NCBI RefSeq assembly: GCF_009299795.1
Contig: NZ_VIGP01000002.1
Coordinates: 482,898 to 546,897 of the forward strand
Length of the DNA stretch: 64,000 nucleotides
Direction of reading: 5' to 3'
Source of the DNA: Brachybacterium subflavum
GTDB taxonomy: Bacteria > Actinomycetota > Actinomycetes > Actinomycetales > Dermabacteraceae
The position numbers and the translations under genes are program-made. Numbering within the stretch: the first letter of the stretch is position 1; each line of letters starts with the position of its first letter. Below are positions 25,671 to 33,591 of this stretch, piece by piece. The notes under the pieces are model-generated. The model had not been told where the DNA came from. It did no database searches and worked only from the letters and a program-made list of their open reading frames with translations.

Positions 25671-27248
25671 TCAGCCGCGGGCGGCGGGGGCGGCGGGGGC
25701 GTCGGCGATGTCGTCCATCTGCTCGAGCTCGAGGTTCTTGGTCTCGGGCACGAGCTTGAGGACGAACAGGATGGAGGCGAGGGCGATCAGCGCGTACACC
25801 GCGTACGTCGTCCCGATCGACCACGCCGCCAGCACCGGGAAGGTGAGCGTGACCGCGAAGTTCGAGGCCCACTCGACGCCGCCCGCGACGGAGGTCGCGG
25901 CGCCGCGCATGCGGTTGGGGAACATCTCGCCGATCAGCACCCACATGATCGGGCCCCAGGTCCCCGCATAGGCGCCGACGTACAGGCACAGGGCGAGCAG
26001 CGCCAGGATGCCGAGCACCGGCGAGGACGCGAGATCGGGGGCGGTGCCGCCGCCGTCCTGCGCGACCTGCGGAGCGGTGAGCATGATGATCGCGGTGACC
26101 ACGAGCGCGGCGAACATCGAGATCGATCCCCACAGCAGCAGCGGTCGCCTGCCCACCCGGTCCACGAGCAGCATGCCCAGGATGATCGCGACGACCTTCA
26201 CCGCGGTGAGGACCAGGGTCTGCTTCAGCGCGTCCTGCTCGCCGAAGCCGATGGTCGAGAAGATCGTGGTGGCGTAGTAGAAGATCGCGTTGATGCCGAC
26301 CAGCTGCTGCAGCGCGGCGAGGCCGATGCCCACCCAGACGATGCGCTGCAGCCGGGACGTGCCGGGGACGAGCAGGGCGCGGAAGCCGCTGCCACGTCGG
26401 CCCGAGCCGCGGCTGGAGTCGTGGTCGGTGAGGGAGCGGGTGATCTCCTCGACGCGCTGGTCCACGCCCTCCTCGCCGACGGTGCGCGCGAGCACAGCGC
26501 GGGCCTGGTCGGTGCGCCCGTGGGCGATGAGGAAGCGGGGCGACTCGGGGATCAGCAGCGAGGCGACCAGGTAGATCACGCCGCCGAGCGCGACCGAGAG
26601 GAACGCCCACTGCCAGACCTCGAGATGGAGGCCGAGCAGGCCCAGTCGGGAGGTCGACAGCGGCGCGTCGCCCTGCGGAGCGGGCGCGGCGGCGAGCATC
26701 GCATCGCCCAGCAGGCCGCATACGAACAGGCCGATGATCAGCATGAACTGGCGCAGGGAGACGAGCATGCCGCGCATGGAGGCGGGAGACGTCTCGGAGA
26801 CGTAGGCGGGGGCGATGGTCATCGCGGCGCCCATCGCCATACCGGAGAAGATCCGCCAGAACAGGAACATCGCCATCGAGTCGCCCACGAAGGCAGTGCC
26901 CACGGAGGAGACGATGAACAGGATCGCGGCCACGATCATGATGGCCCGTCGGCCGATGCGATCCGAGAGCCGCCCCGCGAGGAACGCGCCCAGCACCGCG
27001 GTCAGCACGCCGAACGCGACGGCGAAGCCCAGCATCCCCGTGCTCGCGCCGGTGTGGAAGGCGAGCGCGTTCTTGATGACGTTCAGGGACATCGCGTCCC
27101 AGCCGAACATGAGGCCGGAGATCGAGGCGGCCAGCGCCGCTCCGAGCGCGCGGCGCCGTGCGGCGCGCGGGACGACGGGCGTCGCCTCGGGGACGGGGAC
27201 GTCCGGGCCGGGCCCGGCGGAGGTCGTGGACGGGTCGGGGTGTGTCAT
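25671..27248 (-). CDS. MFS sugar porter
   Basis: A 525-residue major facilitator of the sugar porter family with 12 helices. Signature runs are GRLSDRIGRR after helix 2, PESPRFL near the centre (about residue 250), QQLVGINAIFYY in helix 7, DRVGRRPLL, and PETKN at the C-terminal end. The hydrophilic N-terminus is Pro/Thr-rich. The ATG at 27248 has AAAGGA upstream. It sits between a ROK regulator (upstream, 138 bp away) and a sulfatase (downstream), so uptake of a sugar or sulfated sugar is likely; the exact substrate is unknown. Confidence 0.93.
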   Translation of the reverse strand: MTHPDPSTTSAGPGPDVPVPEATPVVPRAARRRALGAALAASISGLMFGWDAMSLNVIKNALAFHTGASTGMLGFAVAFGVLTAVLGAFLAGRLSDRIGRRAIMIVAAILFIVSSVGTAFVGDSMAMFLFWRIFSGMAMGAAMTIAPAYVSETSPASMRGMLVSLRQFMLIIGLFVCGLLGDAMLAAAPAPQGDAPLSTSRLGLLGLHLEVWQWAFLSVALGGVIYLVASLLIPESPRFLIAHGRTDQARAVLARTVGEEGVDQRVEEITRSLTDHDSSRGSGRRGSGFRALLVPGTSRLQRIVWVGIGLAALQQLVGINAIFYYATTIFSTIGFGEQDALKQTLVLTAVKVVAIILGMLLVDRVGRRPLLLWGSISMFAALVVTAIIMLTAPQVAQDGGGTAPDLASSPVLGILALLALCLYVGAYAGTWGPIMWVLIGEMFPNRMRGAATSVAGGVEWASNFAVTLTFPVLAAWSIGTTYAVYALIALASILFVLKLVPETKNLELEQMDDIADAPAAPAARG

Positions 27249-27386
27249 GCGATCAGGTCCTTTCCTGGTCGGCGGGTGGCGATGCGGGTGCGGGGGGAGA
27301 AGGTCTGGCATGCGGCGAGCTGCGGGGACGGGTGCGGACGGACACGACGACGTGCGCTGCGCCGACGCGCCGGTCGCGGCGGTGGT

Positions 27387-28592
27387 TCAGGTGCGGGGGT
27401 GGAGGATGACGAGGGCGGCGCCGGTGGCGCCAGCGAAGGCGTCGAGCCGTCCGCGCTCGAGCGGGATCAGGGGGAACCGCTCCCCCACGCCCTCGGCGAC
27501 GAGCGGGCGGACCGCCTCGAGGAGGCGGTCGTCGGCGTCGAGGAGGTCGCCGGTGAGGATGACTTCGTCGGGGTCGACGATGGTGGTGGCCAGCACGATC
27601 GCCCGAGCGAGCGCACGGGCGACGCGATCCAGCACGCCGCGCAGCTGCGGGGCGTCCTCCGCGAGGGCCTCGCGCAGCGCGGACGGGGAGCGCAGCACCA
27701 CGCCGTGGCTGCGCAGAGCGGCGAGCACCGCCGGTGTCGAGGCGACGGTCTCGAGGCACCCGGAGCGTCCGCAGCGGCACGCCATGCCGGGGATCTCGAC
27801 GGGCAGATGGCCGATCTCGCCGGCCATGCCGTCGGCACCGAGGTCGAGGACACCGTCGCGCACGACGGCCCCGCCGACGCCCTGGTAGCAGCGCACGTGC
27901 AGGGTGGTGCGGTGGCCGTCGCCCGCGGCGAGATGCTCGGCGAAGGCGGCGCAGCGGGTCGTGTTGTCGACGTGGACAGGCACGCCGTAGCGCGCCTCCA
28001 GCGCCTCGACGAGACCGTGCCAGGGCGCGCGTTCAGGACGCGTGAGCGCGGCCGGGCCCGAGATTCCGAGGCCGACGCCGCGCAGGGCGGCCGTGCGGGC
28101 CGGGGAGACGGCCGACGGGAGTGCCTCCGCGGTGCCGTCGGCCCTGCCCGGACCGTCGGCATCCTCGGCATCGTCGGCACCTTCCGCGCCGTCGAGACCT
28201 GCGAGCATGCGCAGCACGAGCTGCTGACGGCGGGCGGCGCCGAGGCTCTCCTCGTGGGTCTGCTCCCGACTCGCCAGGACCTCGCCGAGGGTGTTCAGGC
28301 GGACCACGCGGACCGCGCCGTGGGCGAGGTCGATGCCGATCGCCCGCACAGCGGTTCGGTCGATCGCGACGCGCTCGGTGGGGCGTCCGCGTCCCGGCTG
28401 CTCCTCGTGGCCGACGACCTCGACGGCGCCCTCCTCGACCAGGCGGGTGAGCACGGCGGAGACGGTCGAGCGGCTCAGGCCCGTCGACTCCGCGATGCGG
28501 GCGCGGGTGAGCGTCCCGCCGCCGCGGAAGGCATCGATGACTTCGGCCTCGCGCGGATGGGCGGGAGTCGGCAGCGACCCCGTCGTGGACAT
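27387..28592 (-). CDS. ROK-family transcriptional regulator
   Basis: A 401-residue repressor: an N-terminal winged helix (about residues 15-70, with RARIAESTGLSRSTVSAVLTRL as the helix-turn-helix; part quoted only) and a C-terminal ROK sugar-kinase-like domain. The structural zinc motif CRCGRSGCLE is intact. The phosphate-loop region (GIDLAHGAV) lacks the usual DxGxT, which fits a ligand sensor rather than an active kinase. A TAGCGT hexamer ends 6 nt before the ATG and no ribosome binding site exists, so the mRNA is probably leaderless. It likely controls the downstream sugar porter and sulfatase. Confidence 0.88.
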   Translation of the reverse strand: MSTTGSLPTPAHPREAEVIDAFRGGGTLTRARIAESTGLSRSTVSAVLTRLVEEGAVEVVGHEEQPGRGRPTERVAIDRTAVRAIGIDLAHGAVRVVRLNTLGEVLASREQTHEESLGAARRQQLVLRMLAGLDGAEGADDAEDADGPGRADGTAEALPSAVSPARTAALRGVGLGISGPAALTRPERAPWHGLVEALEARYGVPVHVDNTTRCAAFAEHLAAGDGHRTTLHVRCYQGVGGAVVRDGVLDLGADGMAGEIGHLPVEIPGMACRCGRSGCLETVASTPAVLAALRSHGVVLRSPSALREALAEDAPQLRGVLDRVARALARAIVLATTIVDPDEVILTGDLLDADDRLLEAVRPLVAEGVGERFPLIPLERGRLDAFAGATGAALVILHPRT

Positions 28593-28598
28593 GCCCCC

Positions 28599-28604
28599 AC
28601 GCTA
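28599..28604 (-). promoter_or_regulatory. -10 hexamer of the leaderless ROK promoter
   Basis: TAGCGT on the minus strand ends 6 nt before the ATG at 28592. The same hexamer occurs at the same place before three other genes (31069, 37907, 39477). Confidence 0.5.
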
Positions 28605-28692
28605 GGGGCGGCGAATTCCTCCATCTCGCCGGTGCAGAATCACCAGCCAGATGAGACGCGGCTCACATGTTGACGCAGGGTGCGCTTCAGGC

Positions 28693-28768
28693 CGCAGCGC
28701 AGGGTGCGGCTCGCAGCGCAAGGTCCGGCTCGCAGCGCAAGGTCCGGCTCGCAGCGCCAGGTGCGCCT
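28693..28768. repeat. Four 19-bp tandem repeats
   Basis: Four contiguous units close to CGCAGCGCAAGGTCCGGCT (units 2 and 3 identical) lie between the ROK promoter and a 57-bp palindrome; a partial fifth unit follows. The whole gap 28593-28892 holds the ROK promoter, this array and the palindrome, and no gene. Confidence 0.8.
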
Positions 28769-28778
28769 CGCAGCGCAC

Positions 28779-28835
28779 CGAAAGGTGAGTTGTCGTCGTC
28801 AAAACGCCCCTTTGACAGCGACAACTCACCTTTCG
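28779..28835. repeat. 57-bp palindromic element, family A copy 3
   Basis: Ends CGAAAGGTGAG and CTCACCTTTCG, inner arms TTGTCGTCGTCAAA and TTTGACAGCGACAA. It is the most symmetrical copy of the family and lies 57 nt past the stop of the MFS gene at 28893. Confidence 0.8.
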
Positions 28836-28847
28836 ATGCGCAGAGGC

Positions 28848-28866
28848 GACGACAACTCACCTCTCG
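28848..28866. repeat. Half copy of the family A palindrome
   Basis: GACGACAACTCACCTCTCG repeats only the right arm of the 57-bp element, 12 bp after copy 3. It looks like a truncated or recombined copy. Confidence 0.6.
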
Positions 28867-28892
28867 ATGCTCGAGACGGCGAGGCGCAGTGC

Positions 28893-30314
28893 TCAGCGAG
28901 CGGTGGCCGCGGCCAGACCATCCCCGGGCGCACCGGGACCGTCGGCCGGGAGGTGGCGTCGCGAGGAGACGAGGATCCCGACCCAGCACACGACGCCCAG
29001 GGCCACGATGACCGCGAGCACGATCTGCACGTCGACCAGATGGGCGATCGCGGCGATCACCGCGGGGGCGAGGAAGCCCGCATAGGCGGCGGCGTAGAAG
29101 ACGCCGGTGAGCCCGGCGAGATCGCGCGCCCCGGCGATGCGCTGCACCTCCAGCAGGGAGGAGACCAGCGCGATACCCATACCCACACCGATCACCGCGT
29201 TCGCGCCCAGGCCGATCGCGACCGACTGCGTGCGGATCGCGAGGGCGACGATCGCGATGCCCAGCAGCATGATCCCGACCGCGGCGACGAGACCGCGGGC
29301 CGATTCGAGGGAGTGGACCCTCTGGGCGAGCGGCTGGATGGCACTGGAGACGCCGAGCGCGATCACCGTGGCGGCGGTCGCGCACACCAGCCCCCAGCTG
29401 CCGGTCGCGCCGGCCAGCTGTGTGGGCAGGTAGCCGTAGCCGATCGCGGCGGACCCGAAGATCCACGGCGCCGCCAGCAGCACGACGCGCGTGAACCGCC
29501 GGTGCCCGGCGCTCGGCACCGCGAGCTGGCGCCACCAGGGCCCGGCGACTCCGCCGGGGACGCGACCCTCGGGCAGCCGCGCGACGATGACCAGGAAGGG
29601 CACGGTCAGCGCGAGGTGCACGAGGAAGGGCAGCACCTCGGGCAGCGGCCCCCACTGGGCGACGAGCCCTGCCAGCAGGGCGCCCGCCGCGGAGCCGGTC
29701 GTGAAGGCGAGGGAGGCGCGGCGCGCGCCGGCGTCGGCGGCGGCTCCGGGGTCGAAGCGCCCCTGGGAGAGCTCCTTGATCCAGGCGTTGCCCACGGCCA
29801 TCGCGACGCCGACGGAGATCCCCGAGAAGAGGCGTCCGACGCCGAGGAACACGGCGCTGGTGGGACCGAGGGCGAGCAGGACGCTGCCCATCAGCGCGGC
29901 GAGCACGCCCACGAGCATGAGCGGGCGTCGGCCGCGGCGGTCCGAGAGGGACCCGGCGATCAGCAGCGCGGGCGCGAGCCCGAGCACGTAGACGCCCAGG
30001 AAAATGTTCACCAGGAGCGAGGAGAGGTGCTCGCGGTCCTCGTACATGAGCAGCAGCGGACTGAACTGGTTGCCCGCCCAGGAGCTCACGAACACCGCTC
30101 CCCAAGCGGCGATCCAGGGCTTCACGCCGCCGCGCCGAGTGCGGGGCTCCAGGACCTCCGACTCCGGCTCCGACGCGTCGGACGGGGCCGACAGGGCCGA
30201 CGGGGCCGACGGGGCGTCGAGGGTCGCCACCGCCCCCACCGCGTCGGCCGTTCGCCGTGCGGCCGGAGCCTCTCGCACCGCGCCGGTCTCCGTCTCCGTC
30301 TCCGTGACGCTCAC
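28893..30314 (-). CDS. MFS transporter
   Basis: A 473-residue major facilitator with about 12 helices after a 65-residue Ala/Ser/Glu-rich cytoplasmic leader. The loop after helix 2 reads SLSDRRGRRPLML, the family's typical motif A. A second loop of similar character follows helix 5 with an AGARR run. Its ATG overlaps the stop of a GntR regulator by 4 bp, so the two are made together and the regulator most likely controls the transporter. The substrate is unknown; it could be an exporter or an importer. A 57-bp palindrome lies after the stop. Confidence 0.85.
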   Translation of the reverse strand: MSVTETETETGAVREAPAARRTADAVGAVATLDAPSAPSALSAPSDASEPESEVLEPRTRRGGVKPWIAAWGAVFVSSWAGNQFSPLLLMYEDREHLSSLLVNIFLGVYVLGLAPALLIAGSLSDRRGRRPLMLVGVLAALMGSVLLALGPTSAVFLGVGRLFSGISVGVAMAVGNAWIKELSQGRFDPGAAADAGARRASLAFTTGSAAGALLAGLVAQWGPLPEVLPFLVHLALTVPFLVIVARLPEGRVPGGVAGPWWRQLAVPSAGHRRFTRVVLLAAPWIFGSAAIGYGYLPTQLAGATGSWGLVCATAATVIALGVSSAIQPLAQRVHSLESARGLVAAVGIMLLGIAIVALAIRTQSVAIGLGANAVIGVGMGIALVSSLLEVQRIAGARDLAGLTGVFYAAAYAGFLAPAVIAAIAHLVDVQIVLAVIVALGVVCWVGILVSSRRHLPADGPGAPGDGLAAATAR

Positions 30315-30967
30315 AGGGCGCCTCGATGGGAGGCGACGTGCTCGTGCAGGGTGCTCGCGTAGGCGGCGGCATCGCGCTCGGCGAGTGCCCGGGCGAGCGC
30401 GCGGTGGTCCTCGAGGGAGGCCTGCAGCTGCTCGGGCTGGACACGCATGAGCTGGTGGCGCAGGCGCTGCTGGCGATCGCGCAGGGTCGAGGTGAACATG
30501 ACGGCGACGGCGTTGCCCGAGCCCTCGATGACGGCCGAGTGGAAGCGCGAGTCCGCGTCGATGAAGGCCGGGACGTCCTGGGCAGCGATCGCCCGGGACT
30601 GCTCCTCCAGCAGCGCCTCGAGCCCGGGGGCGAGGACTGCGGCCGCGCCGTCGGCGATGACGCGGGCTGCGGCGGCGGACTCGATGGCCTCGCGCATCTC
30701 GAGGACGTCGCGTGCCTCGTGCGGGGACATGGGGCGCACGACGGCGCCGCGCCGGTGCTCGAGGCTCAGCAGACCCTCGGCGGCCAGGCGCAGGAACGCC
30801 TCGTGCATGGGGGTGCGGGAGAGCTCGAGCTGCTGGCGCAGCGCGTTCTCGCTGATGCTCTCCCCGCCGGCCAGGTCGCCGCGGATGATGGCGCTCTTGA
30901 CGTGCTCGTATGCGCGCTCCGCCGCAGCCTGTGCGGGCGATGCGCTCTCGTCGTGCTCGGTGTTCAC
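30311..30967 (-). CDS. GntR-family (FCD) transcriptional regulator
   Basis: A 218-residue regulator: a winged helix at about residues 15-80 (QQLELSRTPMHEAFLRLAAEG is the core; shown in part) and an FCD domain at about 90-210 with DADSRFHSAVIEGSGN, a DHRALARAL histidine and a LHEHV histidine as the presumed metal site. The GTG start has TAGCCT ending 6 nt upstream, so the transcript is probably leaderless. A 26-bp palindrome sits immediately upstream of that hexamer, over the -35 region, which indicates autoregulation. It is co-translated with the MFS transporter and divergent from the oxidoreductase at 31069. Confidence 0.9.
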   Translation of the reverse strand: MNTEHDESASPAQAAAERAYEHVKSAIIRGDLAGGESISENALRQQLELSRTPMHEAFLRLAAEGLLSLEHRRGAVVRPMSPHEARDVLEMREAIESAAAARVIADGAAAVLAPGLEALLEEQSRAIAAQDVPAFIDADSRFHSAVIEGSGNAVAVMFTSTLRDRQQRLRHQLMRVQPEQLQASLEDHRALARALAERDAAAYASTLHEHVASHRGAL

Positions 30968-30973
30968 GGCATC

Positions 30974-31008
30974 AGGCTAAACCCTTGCATGCAAGCTTGC
31001 ACGCAAGG
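30974..31008 (-). promoter_or_regulatory. GntR promoter and 26-bp palindromic operator
   Basis: The operator at 30983-31008 has 13-base half-sites CCTTGCATGCAAG / CTTGCACGCAAGG centred on AAGCTT, with only one mismatched pair. It contains two overlapping TTGCRTGCAA-type sites. The -10 hexamer TAGCCT (30979-30974) lies directly next to it. Its position suggests that the GntR protein blocks its own promoter and may also affect the divergent gene. Confidence 0.7.
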
Positions 31009-31055
31009 TGCAGACGGCTCGTGATGCGCGGAACGCACGGGCGGCCCGACTCGCG

Positions 31056-31061
31056 TAGCGT
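31056..31061 (+). promoter_or_regulatory. -10 hexamer of a leaderless promoter
   Basis: TAGCGT ends 7 nt before the ATG at 31069, with no ribosome binding site between. Confidence 0.5.
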
Positions 31062-31068
31062 GGGTCAC

Positions 31069-32733
31069 ATGACGAGCGATCCGCGGACCGACGGGGCCTC
31101 GAGCCCCGCCTCCGCTTCTTCTGCCACTTCTTCTGCCCCTTCTGCGTCTTCTCCGTCGGCCGACGCCCTCGTAGTCGACGTGATCGTGATCGGCGGCGGG
31201 CCCGTCGGCGAGAACGTCGCCCAGTACGCGATCGAGGGCACGGGCCTGACCGCGGCGATCGTCGAGGGCGAGCGCATGGGCGGCGAGTGCTCGTACTGGG
31301 CGTGCATGCCCTCGAAGGCACTGCTGCGACCGCTCGACGTGCGCGCCGCGGCCGCCCACCTGCCGGGCATCACCACACCGGAGATCGACATCGACGAACT
31401 GCTCGCGCGGCGCGACGACTGGGTCTCCCACTACGACGACGCCGGCCAGGTGCAGTGGGCCGAGGGCGCCGGGCTCACCGTGGTGCGCGGCCACGGGGTG
31501 CTCAGCGGCGAGCGCGAGGTGACCGTGCGAGCGGCCGACGGTCCGCCGCGCGTGCTGCGCGCCCGGCGCGCGGTCGTGCTCGCGACCGGCAGCGAGCCGG
31601 TGATCCCCGCGCCGTACGCAACCCTCGCGCCGTGGACATCACGCGATGCGACCGGCGTGAAGGAGGTGCCGGGACGACTGCTCATCGTCGGCGGCGGCGT
31701 GGTCGCGTGCGAGGCCGCGACGTGGATGCGCGCGCTGGGCAGCGAGGTCACGATGCTCGTGCGCGGGGACCTGCTGCTCCCATCGGCCGAGCCCGAGGCG
31801 TCCGAGCATGTGCGCACCGGGCTCGAGGCGATCGGGGTCCGCGTGGTCACCGGAGCCTCGGCCGACGATGCCTCGCGCGATGGTGTCGCGCGGGAGGCCG
31901 ACGGGGAGAGCGGGATCGGCCGTCTGCACGGCGGCGAGGTGCGGGTGCACGTCGCAGGTGCGGCGGGACGCGCCACGGACGGCGACAGCAACGGCGACAG
32001 CGGCAGCAACGGGGCCGGCGCCGGCACCGACGCAGACACCGGCACCGACACCGGCACCGGCACCGACACTGGCACCGACGGCGACGTCTTCACGGCCGAC
32101 GAGATCCTCGTGGCGACCGGGCGTCGTCCACGACTTCAGGACGTGGGGCTCGATGCCGTCGGCCTCTCCTTCGAGGACGTCACGGGCGATGCGCTGCCGG
32201 ACTGGCTGCGCGCCGTCGGCGATGCGAGCGGCGAGGCCCCGCTGACGCACTGGGGAAAGTACCGGGGGCGGGTGATCGGCGAGGAGATACGCGATGCCGC
32301 CCTTGCCGACGTCGAGCCCACACCCCCGCCGGAGCCGGTCGCCGAGGGCCGCGCGGTGCCGCAGGTCGTGTTCACCGATCCGCAGGTGGCGAGCGTCGGC
32401 CTCACCGAGCGGGCGGCGCGGGATGCGGGCTTCGACGTGGTCGTCGCCCAGGTGCCGTTCGAGGGGTCGGCCGGCAGCGCGCTGCTGCGCGATGACGCCT
32501 CCGGGGTCGCGAAGATCGTCGTGGACGCGGTGACGCACCGGCTGCTCGGCGCGACCTTCGCGGGCCCGGACGCCGCGGAGATCGTGCACGCGGCGACGGT
32601 CGCGATCGTGGGCGAGATCCCGGTCGACGTGCTGCGCCACGCGGTGCCGAGCTACCCGGCGGCCTCCGAGCTGTGGCTGCGCCTGCTCGAGGAACTGCCG
32701 CGCGAGTACCGGCACGCGGCGCCGCGCGTGTGA
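31069..32733 (+). CDS. Pyridine nucleotide-disulfide oxidoreductase
   Basis: A 554-residue flavoprotein of the glutathione/mercuric reductase superfamily. It has the FAD site GGGPVGENVAQ, the redox cysteines in GGECSYWACMPSK (C-x4-C), the NAD(P) site GGGVVACEAA, a second FAD block and a C-terminal dimerisation domain. The family's catalytic His (HPTxSE) is replaced: the sequence reads SYPAASELW. A Gly/Thr/Asp/Ser-rich insertion of about 40 residues (about 300-345), encoded by 6- and 12-bp tandem repeats, interrupts the domain before the ATGRRPR motif. The Ala/Ser-rich leader of about 35 residues is also unusual. The substrate is unknown. The gene is divergent from the GntR regulator. Confidence 0.87.
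   Translation: MTSDPRTDGASSPASASSATSSAPSASSPSADALVVDVIVIGGGPVGENVAQYAIEGTGLTAAIVEGERMGGECSYWACMPSKALLRPLDVRAAAAHLPGITTPEIDIDELLARRDDWVSHYDDAGQVQWAEGAGLTVVRGHGVLSGEREVTVRAADGPPRVLRARRAVVLATGSEPVIPAPYATLAPWTSRDATGVKEVPGRLLIVGGGVVACEAATWMRALGSEVTMLVRGDLLLPSAEPEASEHVRTGLEAIGVRVVTGASADDASRDGVAREADGESGIGRLHGGEVRVHVAGAAGRATDGDSNGDSGSNGAGAGTDADTGTDTGTGTDTGTDGDVFTADEILVATGRRPRLQDVGLDAVGLSFEDVTGDALPDWLRAVGDASGEAPLTHWGKYRGRVIGEEIRDAALADVEPTPPPEPVAEGRAVPQVVFTDPQVASVGLTERAARDAGFDVVVAQVPFEGSAGSALLRDDASGVAKIVVDAVTHRLLGATFAGPDAAEIVHAATVAIVGEIPVDVLRHAVPSYPAASELWLRLLEELPREYRHAAPRV
32011..32082 (+). repeat. GGCACCGACACC-type microsatellite inside the oxidoreductase gene
   Basis: About twelve imperfect 6-bp units (GGCACC / GACACC) encode a Gly-Thr-Asp-Thr tract. 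The unit is a multiple of three and keeps the frame. The tract lies within the FAD/NAD core and probably forms a surface loop. Confidence 0.7.
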
Positions 32734-32961
32734 TCGAACGGCGCTCTGGCGGGGCCGGCATCCTGGCTTCGGACCGGACCGGGCGATCCCGCCGTCACTG
32801 ACTCCGCGCTTCGACCAGGTTCTCCGCCCTCGTGCGCCTCCCCATCGCAAAAGCATGGCTCCCGCCAGCACGTGATCCCGGATCGTTCCCGAAGGCGAGG
32901 CGCGAAGCCCCTGGCCAGCATCACCGTCTGTCGCTCTGCTCTCTCGTGCATGTCGTTGGTA

Positions 32962-32990
32962 TTGCACGTCGTTGCACCCTGGCCTACGCT
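32962..32990 (+). promoter_or_regulatory. Orphan promoter in the 333-bp gap after the oxidoreductase
   Basis: TTGCAC (32962-32967) and TACGCT (32985-32990) are separated by exactly 17 bp. No annotated gene starts downstream on this strand; the transcript would run through the hairpin at 33024-33060 into the antisense strand of the DUF3800-like gene. The rest of the gap 32734-33066 shows no gene. Confidence 0.4.
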
Positions 32991-33023
32991 GGACGCAGCG
33001 CGGGGCAGTAGCCTCGTGAAGTG

Positions 33024-33060
33024 AGCTCGGCAGCCTTCCGGACGGTGGGTGAGCCGAGCT
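33024..33060. terminator. Hairpin after the DUF3800-like gene
   Basis: AGCTCGGC (33024-33031) and GCCGAGCT (33053-33060) are perfectly complementary across a 21-nt loop. The hairpin lies 6 nt beyond the stop of the minus-strand gene, where a terminator is expected. Confidence 0.45.
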
Positions 33061-33066
33061 TCGCGT

Positions 33067-33579
33067 CTATAGGGACCGCACCTCGTCGATGAGTGGGGCT
33101 GCAAGCCGCCGCCACGGGCTACCCGCCGTGTAACACCAGACAATGGCGTCTGCGATCCACAACAGCGGCTCGCTCCGCTTCTCGAGGAAGTCGTATCGCA
33201 CCTGCGAGTTGTGCAGGAGCGGATAGAGCACCTTCTTGTCCGCCTCGACGGCGGCGTCGTCGCGCTCGAAGACGATTCGGGTCGCACCGTGCTCGGCGCT
33301 GAGCCGCACGGTCTCTCCGAGACAGATCCTGCGTGCTTCGATCTGCGACATGCCGGGCGGAATCGTCACAATGGTGCACCGCGCGGACGAGGAATCGGTG
33401 AGCGCGCGAAGGATGGTGCGACGCCGCCCATCGCTCTCTTTGGTGAAGTGCAGGTGCGACTGCCCCTTCAGCAAGAGCCCTTTGACGAGCACACGCTCCG
33501 CCTGGACGTCCTCGACACGCACCCCTGCCACGGCGAAGTGATACCCGCGCCTCTTGCTCTCATCGACGAACAGGTGCAT
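33067..33579 (-). CDS. DUF3800-like protein
   Basis: A 170-residue protein beginning MHLFVDES, the opening strand and acidic motif of DUF3800-type proteins (an RNase H-like fold). It has a FERDDAAVEAD acidic segment in the middle and a late LWIADAIVWCYTAGSPW helix that matches the family's conserved 'ADxxxW' region. The function of these proteins is not established; they often occur in variable or defence-rich regions. The ATG follows GAGGA and lies 12 nt after a small membrane-protein gene in the same direction, so the two form a unit. The base composition around it is slightly less GC-rich than the flanks. Confidence 0.65.
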   Translation of the reverse strand: MHLFVDESKRRGYHFAVAGVRVEDVQAERVLVKGLLLKGQSHLHFTKESDGRRRTILRALTDSSSARCTIVTIPPGMSQIEARRICLGETVRLSAEHGATRIVFERDDAAVEADKKVLYPLLHNSQVRYDFLEKRSEPLLWIADAIVWCYTAGSPWRRLAAPLIDEVRSL

Positions 33580-33591
33580 GACGTCCGATCC

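Noticed and set aside
28693..28768. Tandem repeats considered as a CRISPR array
   Set aside because: Units are contiguous 19-mers with no spacers and no cas genes occur in the window.
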